Below, one piece after another: positions 1 through 5,427 of a stretch of 9,193 bases of DNA. Source of the stretch: JBBQVO01 sp038211505 (GTDB lineage: Bacteria > Chloroflexota > Dehalococcoidia > DSTF01 > JACRBR01); the NCBI GenBank assembly GCA_038211505.1, contig JBBQVO010000138.1, positions 1 to 9,193 on the forward strand, written 5' to 3'. The position numbers were made by a program, and so were the translations under genes. Position 1 is the stretch's first letter; every line of letters begins with the position of its first letter. The notes below the pieces were generated by a model, which saw only the letters and a program-made list of their open reading frames with translations, made no database searches and had not been told where the DNA came from.

Positions 1-1218
1 TTGCTCGCCGCCGGCTTGACGTTTGAGGTCGTGCCCGGCGTCACGTCGGCGATCGCCGCGGCGGCGTACGCGGGCATCCCGGTGACGCATCGCGCGCTCG
101 CGTCGTCGTTCGCCGTAATCACAGGGCACGAAGATCCGACGAAGCCGGATGCCAGCATCGATTGGGCGAAGATCGCGACCGGCGTCGACACGCTGATCTT
201 CCTGATGGGCGTCGGGCGGCTGACGGAGATCGTCGGGCGGTTGATTGAGCACGGGCGCGCTGCCGAAACACCGGTCGCCGTCGTCGAATGGGGCACGCTG
301 CCGCGCCAGCGCGTCGCGACCGGCACGTTGGCGACGATCGTCGATGCCGTCGCGGCGGCGGGCATCGGCGCGCCGGCGATCACGATCGTCGGCGAGGTGG
401 CGGCGCTGCGCGACGAACTCCGCTGGTTCGATCGCCGCCCGCTCTTCGGCAAGCGGATCCTCGTCACGCGCACACGGCAGCAGGCCAGCGAGCTTTCGCG
501 CGCGTTGGCCGCGCAGGGCGCTGAGGCCGTCGAGCTGCCGACGATCGAGATCGTGCCGTCACACGACGCCGCAGAACTGGCGACGGCGATCGACGATCTG
601 AAGTCGTCGGGCTACGGCTGGGTGATCTTCACGAGCGCGAACGCCGTCGATCTCTTCATGCGGCATCTCCGCGACGCCGGGTTGGACGCGCGCGCGTTCG
701 GACGTGCGCAGTTGGCGGCGATCGGTCCCGGCACCTCCGAAGCGCTCACGCGCCACGGTCTGCGCGCTGATCTTGTACCGGCGCGGTACGTGGCTGAGAG
801 TCTACTCGAAGCGCTTTCGTCGCGCGTGCTTCGTGGGCAGCGTGTGATGCTGCCGCGCGCGGAAGACGCGCGCCAGATTCTGGTCGACGGCCTCGAGGCC
901 GTGGGCGCGCGCGTGCACGAGCTCACGCTCTATCGCTCCGCCGTGCCGTCCGATCCCGACGCCGAGGGTCTGCGCCGTCTGCGCGACCGCGAGATCGATG
1001 TTGTGACATTCGCCAGCTCGTCATCGGTACGCAACCTGATTGCGATGCTCGGCGGCGACGCGTCCCCACTGCGCGACGTGACGATCGGCGCGATCGGCCC
1101 CGTGACGGCGCAAGCCGTGCGCGACGCCGGGATCACGCCGGCGATCGTCGCGGAGGAGTACACGATCGACGGGCTGGTGGCGGCACTGGTCGAGCACATC
1201 GAACGGGATGAGAATTAG
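1..1218 (+). CDS. cobA-hemD: Fused uroporphyrinogen-III C-methyltransferase / uroporphyrinogen-III synthase, 5'-truncated
   Basis: The reading frame is open from the window edge and encodes two tetrapyrrole enzymes. Residues 1-145 are the C-terminal part of a SUMT/CobA methyltransferase, which uses SAM to methylate uroporphyrinogen III to precorrin-2. Seen here are VVPGVTSAIAAAAYAGIPVT (10-29), GTLPRQRVATGTLATI, and the closing ITIVGEVAALRDELRWF. Residues 146-405 are HemD, which cyclises hydroxymethylbilane to uroporphyrinogen III. It opens with GKRILVTRTRQQA and contains FTSANAV, FASSSSVRNL and AIGPVTAQAV, as expected for its two-lobed fold. A SUMT domain is usually about 240 residues, so roughly 100 are missing upstream, and the TTG at base 1 is probably an internal codon. 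The fusion lets product and substrate steps share one chain. The stop codon overlaps the stop of the opposing methyltransferase remnant. Both cytoplasmic domains look intact where visible. Confidence 0.93.
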   Translation: MLAAGLTFEVVPGVTSAIAAAAYAGIPVTHRALASSFAVITGHEDPTKPDASIDWAKIATGVDTLIFLMGVGRLTEIVGRLIEHGRAAETPVAVVEWGTLPRQRVATGTLATIVDAVAAAGIGAPAITIVGEVAALRDELRWFDRRPLFGKRILVTRTRQQASELSRALAAQGAEAVELPTIEIVPSHDAAELATAIDDLKSSGYGWVIFTSANAVDLFMRHLRDAGLDARAFGRAQLAAIGPGTSEALTRHGLRADLVPARYVAESLLEALSSRVLRGQRVMLPRAEDARQILVDGLEAVGARVHELTLYRSAVPSDPDAEGLRRLRDREIDVVTFASSSSVRNLIAMLGGDASPLRDVTIGAIGPVTAQAVRDAGITPAIVAEEYTIDGLVAALVEHIERDEN

Positions 1219-1457
1219 CGCTCGCGGATCCTCACGCTGATCGCCTTGCCATCCGGAAGGAACGCCGTGCGCAGCCGCCGATCGTCGAGAATGCGACGCC
1301 GATACTGCGCGCCTGCCGCAAGCCACGGGTGACCGGACGGCAAGTGCTGTCCGAGAAACAAGTTCGAAGTCACAAGCATCCCGCCGGGCGCGAGCAGCCG
1401 GAGAAACTCATCGAGATCGCGCACATACTCATCGACGTCGCTGTCGACGAAGATGAA
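1215..1457 (-). pseudogene. C-terminal half of a SAM-dependent O-methyltransferase (stranded by inversion)
   Basis: Read on the minus strand from 1457, the codons give FIFVDSDVDEYVRDLDEFL, then LLAPGGMLVTSNLF, and end at a TAA (1217-1215) after ISVRIRER. This is the second half of a class I methyltransferase of the YrrM/caffeoyl-CoA O-methyltransferase type: strand 4 with its metal/SAM-side acid (FVDSD), a helix, then the RLLxPGG strand-5 turn and the C-terminal beta hairpin. The SAM-binding first half is absent upstream on this strand. The frame stays open to 1562, but the residues encoded there (Ser/Arg-rich) are only the antisense of the other half. The missing first half lies next to it on the plus strand. 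The fragment has no promoter, ribosome site or start of its own, so I treat it as non-functional. The piece is about 80 residues; the intact protein would be about 215. Confidence 0.85.
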
Positions 1458-1887
1458 GGATGAACCGACGACGCTCGCGGAGATCGGTGAGTGGGTACGC
1501 GAGACGGCGCTTACGCGTGACGACTTCGCCGACGTGTTCGCGGCCTCAGACCTGCATCGCATCGAGCACGGGCCGGAGTGTGACGTCTACGCAACGAGCA
1601 GCGGCGCGCTTCTCGCCGCGCTCGTCGCCGGCACGAACGCGAAACGGATACTGGAGATCGGCTGCGGCATCGGCTACGGCGCGCCCTGGCTCGCTGCGGG
1701 CTCCGGATCGGAGGGACGCGTCGAGACCTGCGAGAAAGATGCGACGCACGCATCCCTTGCACGCGAACAATTCGCTCGCCACGGTGTGCGCGATCGGATT
1801 GTTGTTCACGAAGGGCCGGCGATCGACACGCTTGCCGGGCTTGCGGGGCCGTACGACCGGTGTCAGCATGTCGTGCTCCTAGCATGA
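1453..1887 (+). pseudogene. N-terminal half of the same O-methyltransferase, inverted relative to its C-terminal half
   Basis: Codons from about 1468 to 1857 encode the first half of a class I SAM-dependent O-methyltransferase. An N-terminal helical cap (TTLAEIGEWVRETAL) is followed by the substrate-side segment ECDVYATSSGALLAALV, the SAM-binding motif I RILEIGCGIGYGAPWLA, and motif II (RVETCEKD). It then runs to AGLAGPYD, where strand 4 should begin (normally PYDxIFxD). Instead it continues into ten unrelated residues and stops at 1887. The natural continuation, FIFVDSD, is found divergently on the minus strand starting at 1457. The ATG at 1453 lies inside the left breakpoint and has no Shine-Dalgarno, so it is probably not a native start. 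The true start and ribosome site appear to remain on the minus strand at 1869-1880. Without strands 4-7 the product should not fold as a methyltransferase. Confidence 0.85.
1858..1880 (-). promoter_or_regulatory. Relict ribosome site and start codon of the inverted methyltransferase gene
   Basis: On the minus strand, AGGAG (1880-1876) is followed six bases later by ATG (1869-1867) and the codons CTG ACA CCG (M-L-T-P), which end exactly where the inverted segment begins. This is the best Shine-Dalgarno/start pair in the intergenic space, and it has no coding continuation on this strand. Joined to the codons from 1468 (ACG ACG CTC GCG) it would read MLTPTTLAEIGEW, a natural methyltransferase N-terminus. 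It supports a minus-strand origin for the broken gene. Confidence 0.6.
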
Positions 1888-1901
1888 TCACTCCAGCCAG
1901 A

Positions 1902-1907
1902 TAGAAT
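1902..1907 (+). promoter_or_regulatory. Possible -10 element for pyrE
   Basis: TAGAAT matches the TATAAT consensus at five of six positions and lies 35 bases before the pyrE start, which would leave a short leader carrying the ribosome site. I see no matching -35 hexamer at 16-18 bases upstream. The assignment is therefore weak. Confidence 0.3.
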
Positions 1908-1942
1908 GTGTCCGAGTGTAACCCCGCTCGCACAGGAGGAGC

Positions 1943-2473
1943 ATGGATCGCGGTGAGCTCGCCACACGTATCTTCCGCACGGCGCACCTGACGGGCAGTT
2001 TCCGGCTGCGATCCGGCGCAACCAGCGATGAGTACTTCGATAAGTATCTCTTCGAGTCTGATCCGGCGCTGCTGCGCGAAATTGCGCGGGGGCTGGCGCC
2101 GCTGGTCGGCGACGGCGTCGATCTGCTCGCCGGGATGGAAATGGGTGGCATTCCCGTCGCGACGGCGCTATCGATGGAGACGGGGCGGCCGGCGGTGTTC
2201 GTCCGCAAGACAGCGAAGGCCTATGGCACCTGCAAGTTCGCCGAAGGTCCGCCGATCACCGGCAAGCGCCTGCTGATCATCGAAGACGTCGTGACATCGG
2301 GTGGCCAGATCATCGAATCAACGGCGGCGCTCCGCAGCGAAGGCGCGACGATCGAGCGCGCAGTGTGCGTCATCGACCGATCCGCCAACCACGACGCGCT
2401 GACGGCGATCGGTGTCGGGCTGACCGCGCTGTTCACGATGGCGGAGTTAAAGTCTGCAGCGCCCTCGGCCTGA
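1943..2473 (+). CDS. pyrE: Orotate phosphoribosyltransferase
   Basis: This cytoplasmic enzyme joins orotate to PRPP to form orotidine 5'-phosphate, the fifth step of de novo pyrimidine synthesis. The 176-residue product shows the type I phosphoribosyltransferase PRPP loop LLIIEDVVTSGG (110-121). Its two adjacent acidic residues, E114 and D115, bind ribose and magnesium. The VRKTAKAYGT segment (87-96) supplies the catalytic-loop lysines, and the N-terminal hood reads TAHLTGSFRLRSGATSDEYF. The ATG at 1943 is chosen because AGGAGGA (1934-1940) sits just upstream, although the spacing is short, and because family homology begins within the first residues (ELATRIF). At 176 residues it is shorter than the enterobacterial enzyme (about 213) but normal for many GC-rich Gram-positive and Chloroflexota forms. 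It stands alone without other pyr genes. Ten bases separate its stop from the opposing small gene, with no visible terminator. Confidence 0.95.
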   Translation: MDRGELATRIFRTAHLTGSFRLRSGATSDEYFDKYLFESDPALLREIARGLAPLVGDGVDLLAGMEMGGIPVATALSMETGRPAVFVRKTAKAYGTCKFAEGPPITGKRLLIIEDVVTSGGQIIESTAALRSEGATIERAVCVIDRSANHDALTAIGVGLTALFTMAELKSAAPSA

Positions 2474-2483
2474 GAACCGGCGG

Positions 2484-2849
2484 CTAGCCGATGCTGGCGA
2501 GCGCATGTTCGCGAGCGGGTGACGTACCGTATGCGACTGACGGTGACGCGTCGTCGGCGCGCGACACTGCGTATTGCGAGGGCACGATCACGTCATCGGG
2601 TGCGAGCGCCGTCTCGCGGAGGAACTGCGTGACCGAGGCGGCGTTCGCGACGAACATGCGGTTGACGGCCGGCGCAACGATCAGCTCCAACGTGCTGGCG
2701 ATGCTCGCGGCGGCGGAGGTCGCGATCGGGTTGTTCACCGTGCGCGACGGCGCCAGCGTGGCGAAGGGATCAAGCCAGAACGCCCATTGCTCGGCGAGGA
2801 AGCAGGCCCAGAGTTCGGCGTTGTTGGTGGTGGGTTCGCATGCATCCAT
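2484..2849 (-). CDS. Small uncharacterised protein (121 aa)
   Basis: I do not recognise this protein. The frame runs from ATG at 2849 to TAG at 2484, and a GGGAG lies about seven bases upstream of the ATG on the minus strand, which supports the start. The product begins MDACEPTTNNAELWACFLAE and has a Trp/Phe-rich amphipathic stretch (WACFLAEQWAFWLDPF, 14-29). It continues with an alanine-rich, moderately hydrophobic helical part (40-82) and a polar tail. It has no signal peptide and no clear transmembrane span. The pattern of W/F spaced along a helix, followed by Ala-rich helices, loosely recalls phasin or PHA-synthase-associated proteins, but that is only an impression. It converges on pyrE. 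Protein-like composition and a ribosome site favour a real gene over the overlapping plus-strand frame. Confidence 0.55.
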   Translation of the reverse strand: MDACEPTTNNAELWACFLAEQWAFWLDPFATLAPSRTVNNPIATSAAASIASTLELIVAPAVNRMFVANAASVTQFLRETALAPDDVIVPSQYAVSRADDASPSVAYGTSPAREHALASIG

Positions 2850-3144
2850 GCCGCTACTCCCATGCTCTCGGCTCTTCAGTTCGGACGAGATCGCTCGCCG
2901 CCGGCGGCGGCATCAGAGGCGGGACCGTGGCGGGCTGAGAGCGTACTCTAGGGCTCGCCGCGTTGCACCCGCATCACAGCGCCGCGCCCCGGCGTTGCAA
3001 CTCATCATGAATGATACATCAGCGAGTCAAGCCGTGATTCTGCTGCAACATAACGGCGGTGGGTCCTGGGTTGTCGGTTGTGGGTTGGGTTGTTGAACGT
3101 ACATGTGATCCTGACCGACGCGCTTAGAAACCTCGTCCGAGCAG
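2850..3144. other. Non-coding gap between divergent genes
   Basis: This 295-base gap separates the small minus-strand gene from the GNAT gene and should hold both promoters. It has a GC-rich left part, including a CGCCGCCGGCGGCGG run near 2897-2911. A short AT-richer island at 3000-3030 contains an imperfect palindrome, ATCAT-GA-ATGAT (3004-3015). GCGTTGCA occurs twice (near 2970 and 2993), and a heptamer repeat follows at 3069-3089. No convincing -35/-10 pair, riboswitch or RNA gene was found. No reading frame here looks protein-like. Confidence 0.5.
3069..3095 (+). repeat. Degenerate heptamer tandem repeat (GGTTGTS)
   Basis: Three consecutive 7-base units, GGTTGTC, GGTTGTG and GGTTGGG (3069-3089), are followed by a decayed TTGTTGA. 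The tract is G/T-only on the plus strand except for one C. It sits 55 bases before the GNAT gene and resembles short tandem repeats that populate intergenic DNA in some GC-rich bacteria. Confidence 0.6.
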
Positions 3145-3705
3145 ATGGATCGTCACGTCTCGATCCTGTACACCCGGAGAGTGGAGTTCCGACCGCTGCG
3201 CCGCGATGAGATCGAGCTGATCTGGACGATCGACAGGCGAGAGTTCATCGCCCGCACGTACCGCGTCCAGGCGGGCGAGCTGGTTCTCATCCCGCATAAC
3301 TTCGACTCACCCGGCTGGCCCGCCGATACTCCGCGCACGATGACGCCGCTGCTGTATGAGTGCCACGATCGTGGCGGGGCATTCTTCGCTGCATTTGAAG
3401 GTGAGCAGATGGCAGGGGCCGCCGTTCTTGATGCTGTCTGGCGAGGAGAGCGGCACGATCTTCTGCAACTCGAGTTGATGCACGTTGGACGCGATTATCG
3501 CGGCCACGGACTCGGGACGCGGCTGTTTGAGCAGGCACGTGCGGAGGCGCGGAGTCGCGGGGCCGCAGGTCTGTACATCTCGGCAACACCGTCGGAGAAT
3601 ACGATCCACTTCTACCAGCGGCGTGGCGCGCTGCTGCTCCGTGCTCCTGACGCGGATCTGTTCGCCAAGGAGCCCGACGACATCCACCTATGGTGCCCTG
3701 TATGA
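3145..3705 (+). CDS. GNAT-family N-acetyltransferase
   Basis: This predicted cytoplasmic enzyme transfers an acetyl group from acetyl-CoA to an amine; the substrate cannot be read from the sequence. The 186-residue product has the GNAT motif A, LMHVGRDYRGHGLGTRLF (111-128), where the R-x-x-G-x-G loop holds the CoA pyrophosphate. Motif B, ENTIHFYQRRGALL (151-164), includes the usual Asn and Tyr. Motif D corresponds to the beta strand AAFEGEQMAGAAVL (82-95). The C-terminus PDDIHLWCPV is typical of a subfamily in which a small-molecule acetyltransferase ends in an IHL strand. The ATG at 3145 has no good Shine-Dalgarno. A GTG at 3181, where homology should begin (VEFRPLRRDEI), is a credible alternative but has a badly spaced GGAG. 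It converges on hisA with a 25-base gap. Confidence 0.88.
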   Translation: MDRHVSILYTRRVEFRPLRRDEIELIWTIDRREFIARTYRVQAGELVLIPHNFDSPGWPADTPRTMTPLLYECHDRGGAFFAAFEGEQMAGAAVLDAVWRGERHDLLQLELMHVGRDYRGHGLGTRLFEQARAEARSRGAAGLYISATPSENTIHFYQRRGALLLRAPDADLFAKEPDDIHLWCPV

Positions 3706-3725
3706 TCGCAGGCTTAACTTGCGAT
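3705..3725. terminator. Weak hairpin between convergent GNAT and hisA genes
   Basis: ATCGCA (3705-3710) and TGCGAT (3720-3725) can pair around a nine-base loop in the 25-base gap between the two convergent stops. The stem is short and neither side has a proper U-tract. It may act only as a weak or Rho-assisted end signal for either gene. Confidence 0.3.
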
Positions 3726-3730
3726 AGAAG

Positions 3731-4477
3731 TCACGTCCCATCGCCCGTCGCCAGCGCGCGCTTGGCGTCGGCGACGGTGAGGCGGCCGTCGTAGAGCGCG
3801 GTGCCAATGATCGCGCCTTCGAGCGGGAACTGGTTGAGCGCGATGATGTCCTCGACTGACGTGACGCCGCCAGAGTAGATCAGCGTCGCTAGCGATCCGG
3901 TCTCGCCGAGCACGTCGATCAGGTGGCGGACGATCGAGAAGTCGAGATGCTGCAGCATGCCATCGCGGCTGATGTCGGTGTAGATGACGTGCAGCGCGCC
4001 GCGATCTGCCATCGCTTTGATGAAGCCGTCGACGGGCGTGTCGCTGGTCTCGAGCCAGCCGCGCGTGGCGGCCATGCCGGCCCGGGCATCGACGGCGATC
4101 GCGATCTCGTCCGGATGCAGCGCGAGCGCTTCGGCCGTCGCATTCGGGCGCTCGACGGCGAGCGTGCCGAGCACGACGCGCTGGACGCCGGCGGCCAGCC
4201 AGCGTTCGATGTCGGCGAGATCGCGGATGCCACCCGCCACTTCGATCGGCGTCGCCGGCACGGCGCGGACGATCGCCCGAATCGCCTCATCGTTGACAGG
4301 GACGCCGTCGCGCGCGCCATCGAGATCGACGACGTGCAGCCGCGCCGCGCCAGCATCGACCCAGCGATGCGCCATCGCGACCGGATCGTCGCCGTACACG
4401 GTCTCGCGGTTGTAGTCGCCCTGCACGAGCTGCACGCACTTGCCGCCACGAATGTCGATCGCCGGAATGATGTCCAT
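3731..4477 (-). CDS. hisA: Phosphoribosylformimino-5-aminoimidazole carboxamide ribotide isomerase
   Basis: HisA catalyses the Amadori isomerisation of ProFAR to PRFAR, the fourth step of histidine synthesis, in the cytoplasm. The 248-residue product is a full-length (beta/alpha)8 barrel. It begins MDIIPAIDIRGGKCVQL, with catalytic base Asp8; the second catalytic Asp is D130 in IAIAVDARAG. The first phosphate site is EVAGGIRD (79-86) and VVLGTLA (101-107). The second is SGGV (202-205) with GAIIGTALY (221-229). TDISRDGML (168-176) is also family-typical. The frame extends 52 codons further upstream, but those encode Arg/Pro-rich sequence from the intergenic repeats, so the ATG at 4477 is the start. 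It lacks a Shine-Dalgarno and has TACAAT seven bases upstream, suggesting a leaderless message. No other his gene is nearby. I cannot tell from sequence alone whether it also acts as a PriA-type dual isomerase. Confidence 0.95.
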   Translation of the reverse strand: MDIIPAIDIRGGKCVQLVQGDYNRETVYGDDPVAMAHRWVDAGAARLHVVDLDGARDGVPVNDEAIRAIVRAVPATPIEVAGGIRDLADIERWLAAGVQRVVLGTLAVERPNATAEALALHPDEIAIAVDARAGMAATRGWLETSDTPVDGFIKAMADRGALHVIYTDISRDGMLQHLDFSIVRHLIDVLGETGSLATLIYSGGVTSVEDIIALNQFPLEGAIIGTALYDGRLTVADAKRALATGDGT

Positions 4478-4484
4478 GTTGGTG

Positions 4485-4490
4485 ATTGTA
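4485..4490 (-). promoter_or_regulatory. -10 box placed for a leaderless hisA transcript
   Basis: On the minus strand TACAAT (five of six to TATAAT) is separated from the hisA ATG by exactly seven bases. Transcription would then begin at or next to the A of the start codon. No Shine-Dalgarno exists upstream, consistent with leaderless translation. No clear -35 hexamer is visible in the very GC-rich DNA beyond it. Confidence 0.5.
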
Positions 4491-4542
4491 GCGAGAGCCG
4501 CGCCGCGACGAGCGGCTGTGGCCGGCGTTGCGTTCGCGCCGT

Positions 4543-4564
4543 GGCGCGGCGCGGCGCGGCGCGG
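4543..4564. repeat. GGCGC pentamer tandem run
   Basis: The bases GGCGC repeat about four times without interruption, ending in GGCC. It is a simple-sequence tract upstream of hisA and next to the large hairpin. It is purely C and G, so it may be slippage-prone. Confidence 0.6.
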
Positions 4565-4566
4565 CC

Positions 4567-4637
4567 GAGGATGGAAGGTGGAGGATGGAGGATGGATCCG
4601 GTAGATATCCAACCTCCATCGTCCACCTTCCATCCTC
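4567..4637. repeat. Long hairpin made of inverted heptamer repeats
   Basis: The left arm 4567-4597 and right arm 4607-4637 are reverse complements over 31 positions with two mismatches, around a nine-base loop (CCGGTAGAT). The left arm is itself phased by seven: GGATGGA, AGGTGGA, GGATGGA, GGATGGA. The right arm carries the complementary heptamers (ATATCCA, ACCTCCA, TCGTCCA, CCTTCCA, TCCTCAG). It lies in the gap between divergent hisA and tetR, upstream of both promoters. There is no adjacent U-tract, so it is not a standard terminator. It could be a dispersed intergenic repeat or a cruciform-forming spacer. Confidence 0.75.
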
Positions 4638-4700
4638 AGTTCGTGACCGCACGAATCGTGGGGCGCACATCCGAACGGACTTCGCGCCGAGAATCGACGG

Positions 4701-4729
4701 TTGACATCCGGCCCGCCGAGATTGAGAAT
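4701..4729 (+). promoter_or_regulatory. Promoter of the tetR-membrane protein unit
   Basis: A perfect -35 hexamer TTGACA (4701-4706) is followed after 17 bases by GAGAAT (4724-4729), which matches the -10 consensus at four of six positions. Transcription would begin near 4736, inside the palindromic operator and about 20 bases before the chosen TTG start. The TTG of this -35 box is also the first codon of the longest possible tetR frame, which argues against that longer start. Confidence 0.6.
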
Positions 4730-4742
4730 GAACGGCGTTCAT
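4728..4742. promoter_or_regulatory. Perfect 15-bp palindrome, probable TetR operator
   Basis: ATGAACG-G-CGTTCAT is a perfect 7+1+7 inverted repeat. It overlaps the last bases of the -10 hexamer and the predicted transcription start of tetR. Palindromes of this size and placement are typical binding sites for TetR-family dimers, which usually repress their own gene. The regulator encoded 16 bases downstream is the obvious candidate ligand-responsive repressor. Binding itself is inferred. Confidence 0.65.
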
Positions 4743-4757
4743 CCAGCGAGGTTCAAC

Positions 4758-5423
4758 TTGACCAGCACGCCCATCATCGAGCGGAGCCGCCGCACCGAGC
4801 TTGCGAAAGCAGCCCGGCGCGAGGAGATCCTGGCGTCGGCCCGCCGCGTCTTCGCGAAGCAGGGCTTCCGCGGCACGACAATCGCCGATATCGCCGAGGA
4901 AGCAGGCACGGCGCTGGGCACGATCTACCTCTACTTCGCCTCAAAGGAAGAGGTGTTCGCGGCGCTCAACGAGCAGTTCGGCGAGTTAATCATCCAGGCC
5001 ATGGCGGACGCACCGGCGGCGCTCTCGCTCGACGATACCGTGCGGCATCGCGTCCGCAACGTGTTCGAGACATGCGGCACGAATCGCGATCTCGTGCGCC
5101 TTGTCGTGTTGAATACCGATCGCGAGAGCGACGTGGCGAAGCGGCTGAAAGCTTCGGCGAAAGAACGCCACGCGCCGATGATCGACGCCATCACGCGCGG
5201 TATGGAAGCGGGTCTCGTGCGTACCGCGGATGCGGTGATCATGACGAATCTGGTGCTCGGTCTCGTGAGCATCGCCGTCTACCAGGCGTACGTGATCAGC
5301 GACGGCGGCAGCGCGGCCGAATATCGCGAGGCATGCGCCGACATGATCGTCTCTTATATGACGCCGCCGAGCGTCGCAGTAATAGCAGCAGCAGGTACAG
5401 GTAAGGCGGGGGCCGAGGAGTAG
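4758..5423 (+). CDS. TetR/AcrR-family transcriptional regulator
   Basis: This is a predicted DNA-binding repressor of 221 residues. The N-terminal domain carries the TetR signature: REEILASARRVFAKQGF (21-37), then the helix-turn-helix TTIADIAEEAGTALGTIYLY (40-59) followed by FASKEEVFAAL. The C-terminal part (about 80-205) is the all-helical ligand and dimerisation domain and is not informative on the ligand. I prefer the TTG at 4758 because GCGAGG (4746-4751) lies six bases before it. Earlier candidates, TTG 4701 and ATG 4728, fall in the -35 box and in the palindromic operator. The last ten residues are a low-complexity AATGTGKAGAEE-type tail. Four bases separate its stop from the membrane protein gene, so the two are almost certainly co-transcribed and the membrane protein is the likely target. 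Confidence 0.9.
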   Translation: MTSTPIIERSRRTELAKAARREEILASARRVFAKQGFRGTTIADIAEEAGTALGTIYLYFASKEEVFAALNEQFGELIIQAMADAPAALSLDDTVRHRVRNVFETCGTNRDLVRLVVLNTDRESDVAKRLKASAKERHAPMIDAITRGMEAGLVRTADAVIMTNLVLGLVSIAVYQAYVISDGGSAAEYREACADMIVSYMTPPSVAVIAAAGTGKAGAEE

Positions 5424-5427
5424 TCGT

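Noticed and set aside
1446..1875. Invertase-type recombination sites at the inversion borders
   Set aside because: Comparing the flanks with each other's reverse complement gives only scattered matches of a few bases, so there is no credible recombination site pair.
3004..3015. ATCATGAATGAT palindrome as an operator
   Set aside because: It is short and AT-rich, no regulator gene is adjacent, and no promoter boxes can be placed around it.
2491..3096. Plus-strand frame of 201 codons opposite the small minus-strand gene
   Set aside because: It reads through low-complexity intergenic DNA, ends in the heptamer repeat (GGSWVVGCGLGC), has no ribosome site and shows no domain. The minus-strand frame is more protein-like.
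4478..4633. Upstream extension of hisA to an ATG at 4633
   Set aside because: The added 52 residues come from the hairpin and GGCGC repeat and are Arg/Pro/Ala-rich. The HisA fold starts precisely at MDIIPAID.
3923..5404. Plus-strand open frame of 493 codons covering hisA and tetR
   Set aside because: It is antisense to hisA and out of frame with tetR, and its translation is Arg/Asp/Ala-rich without any domain. Long chance frames are expected at this GC content.
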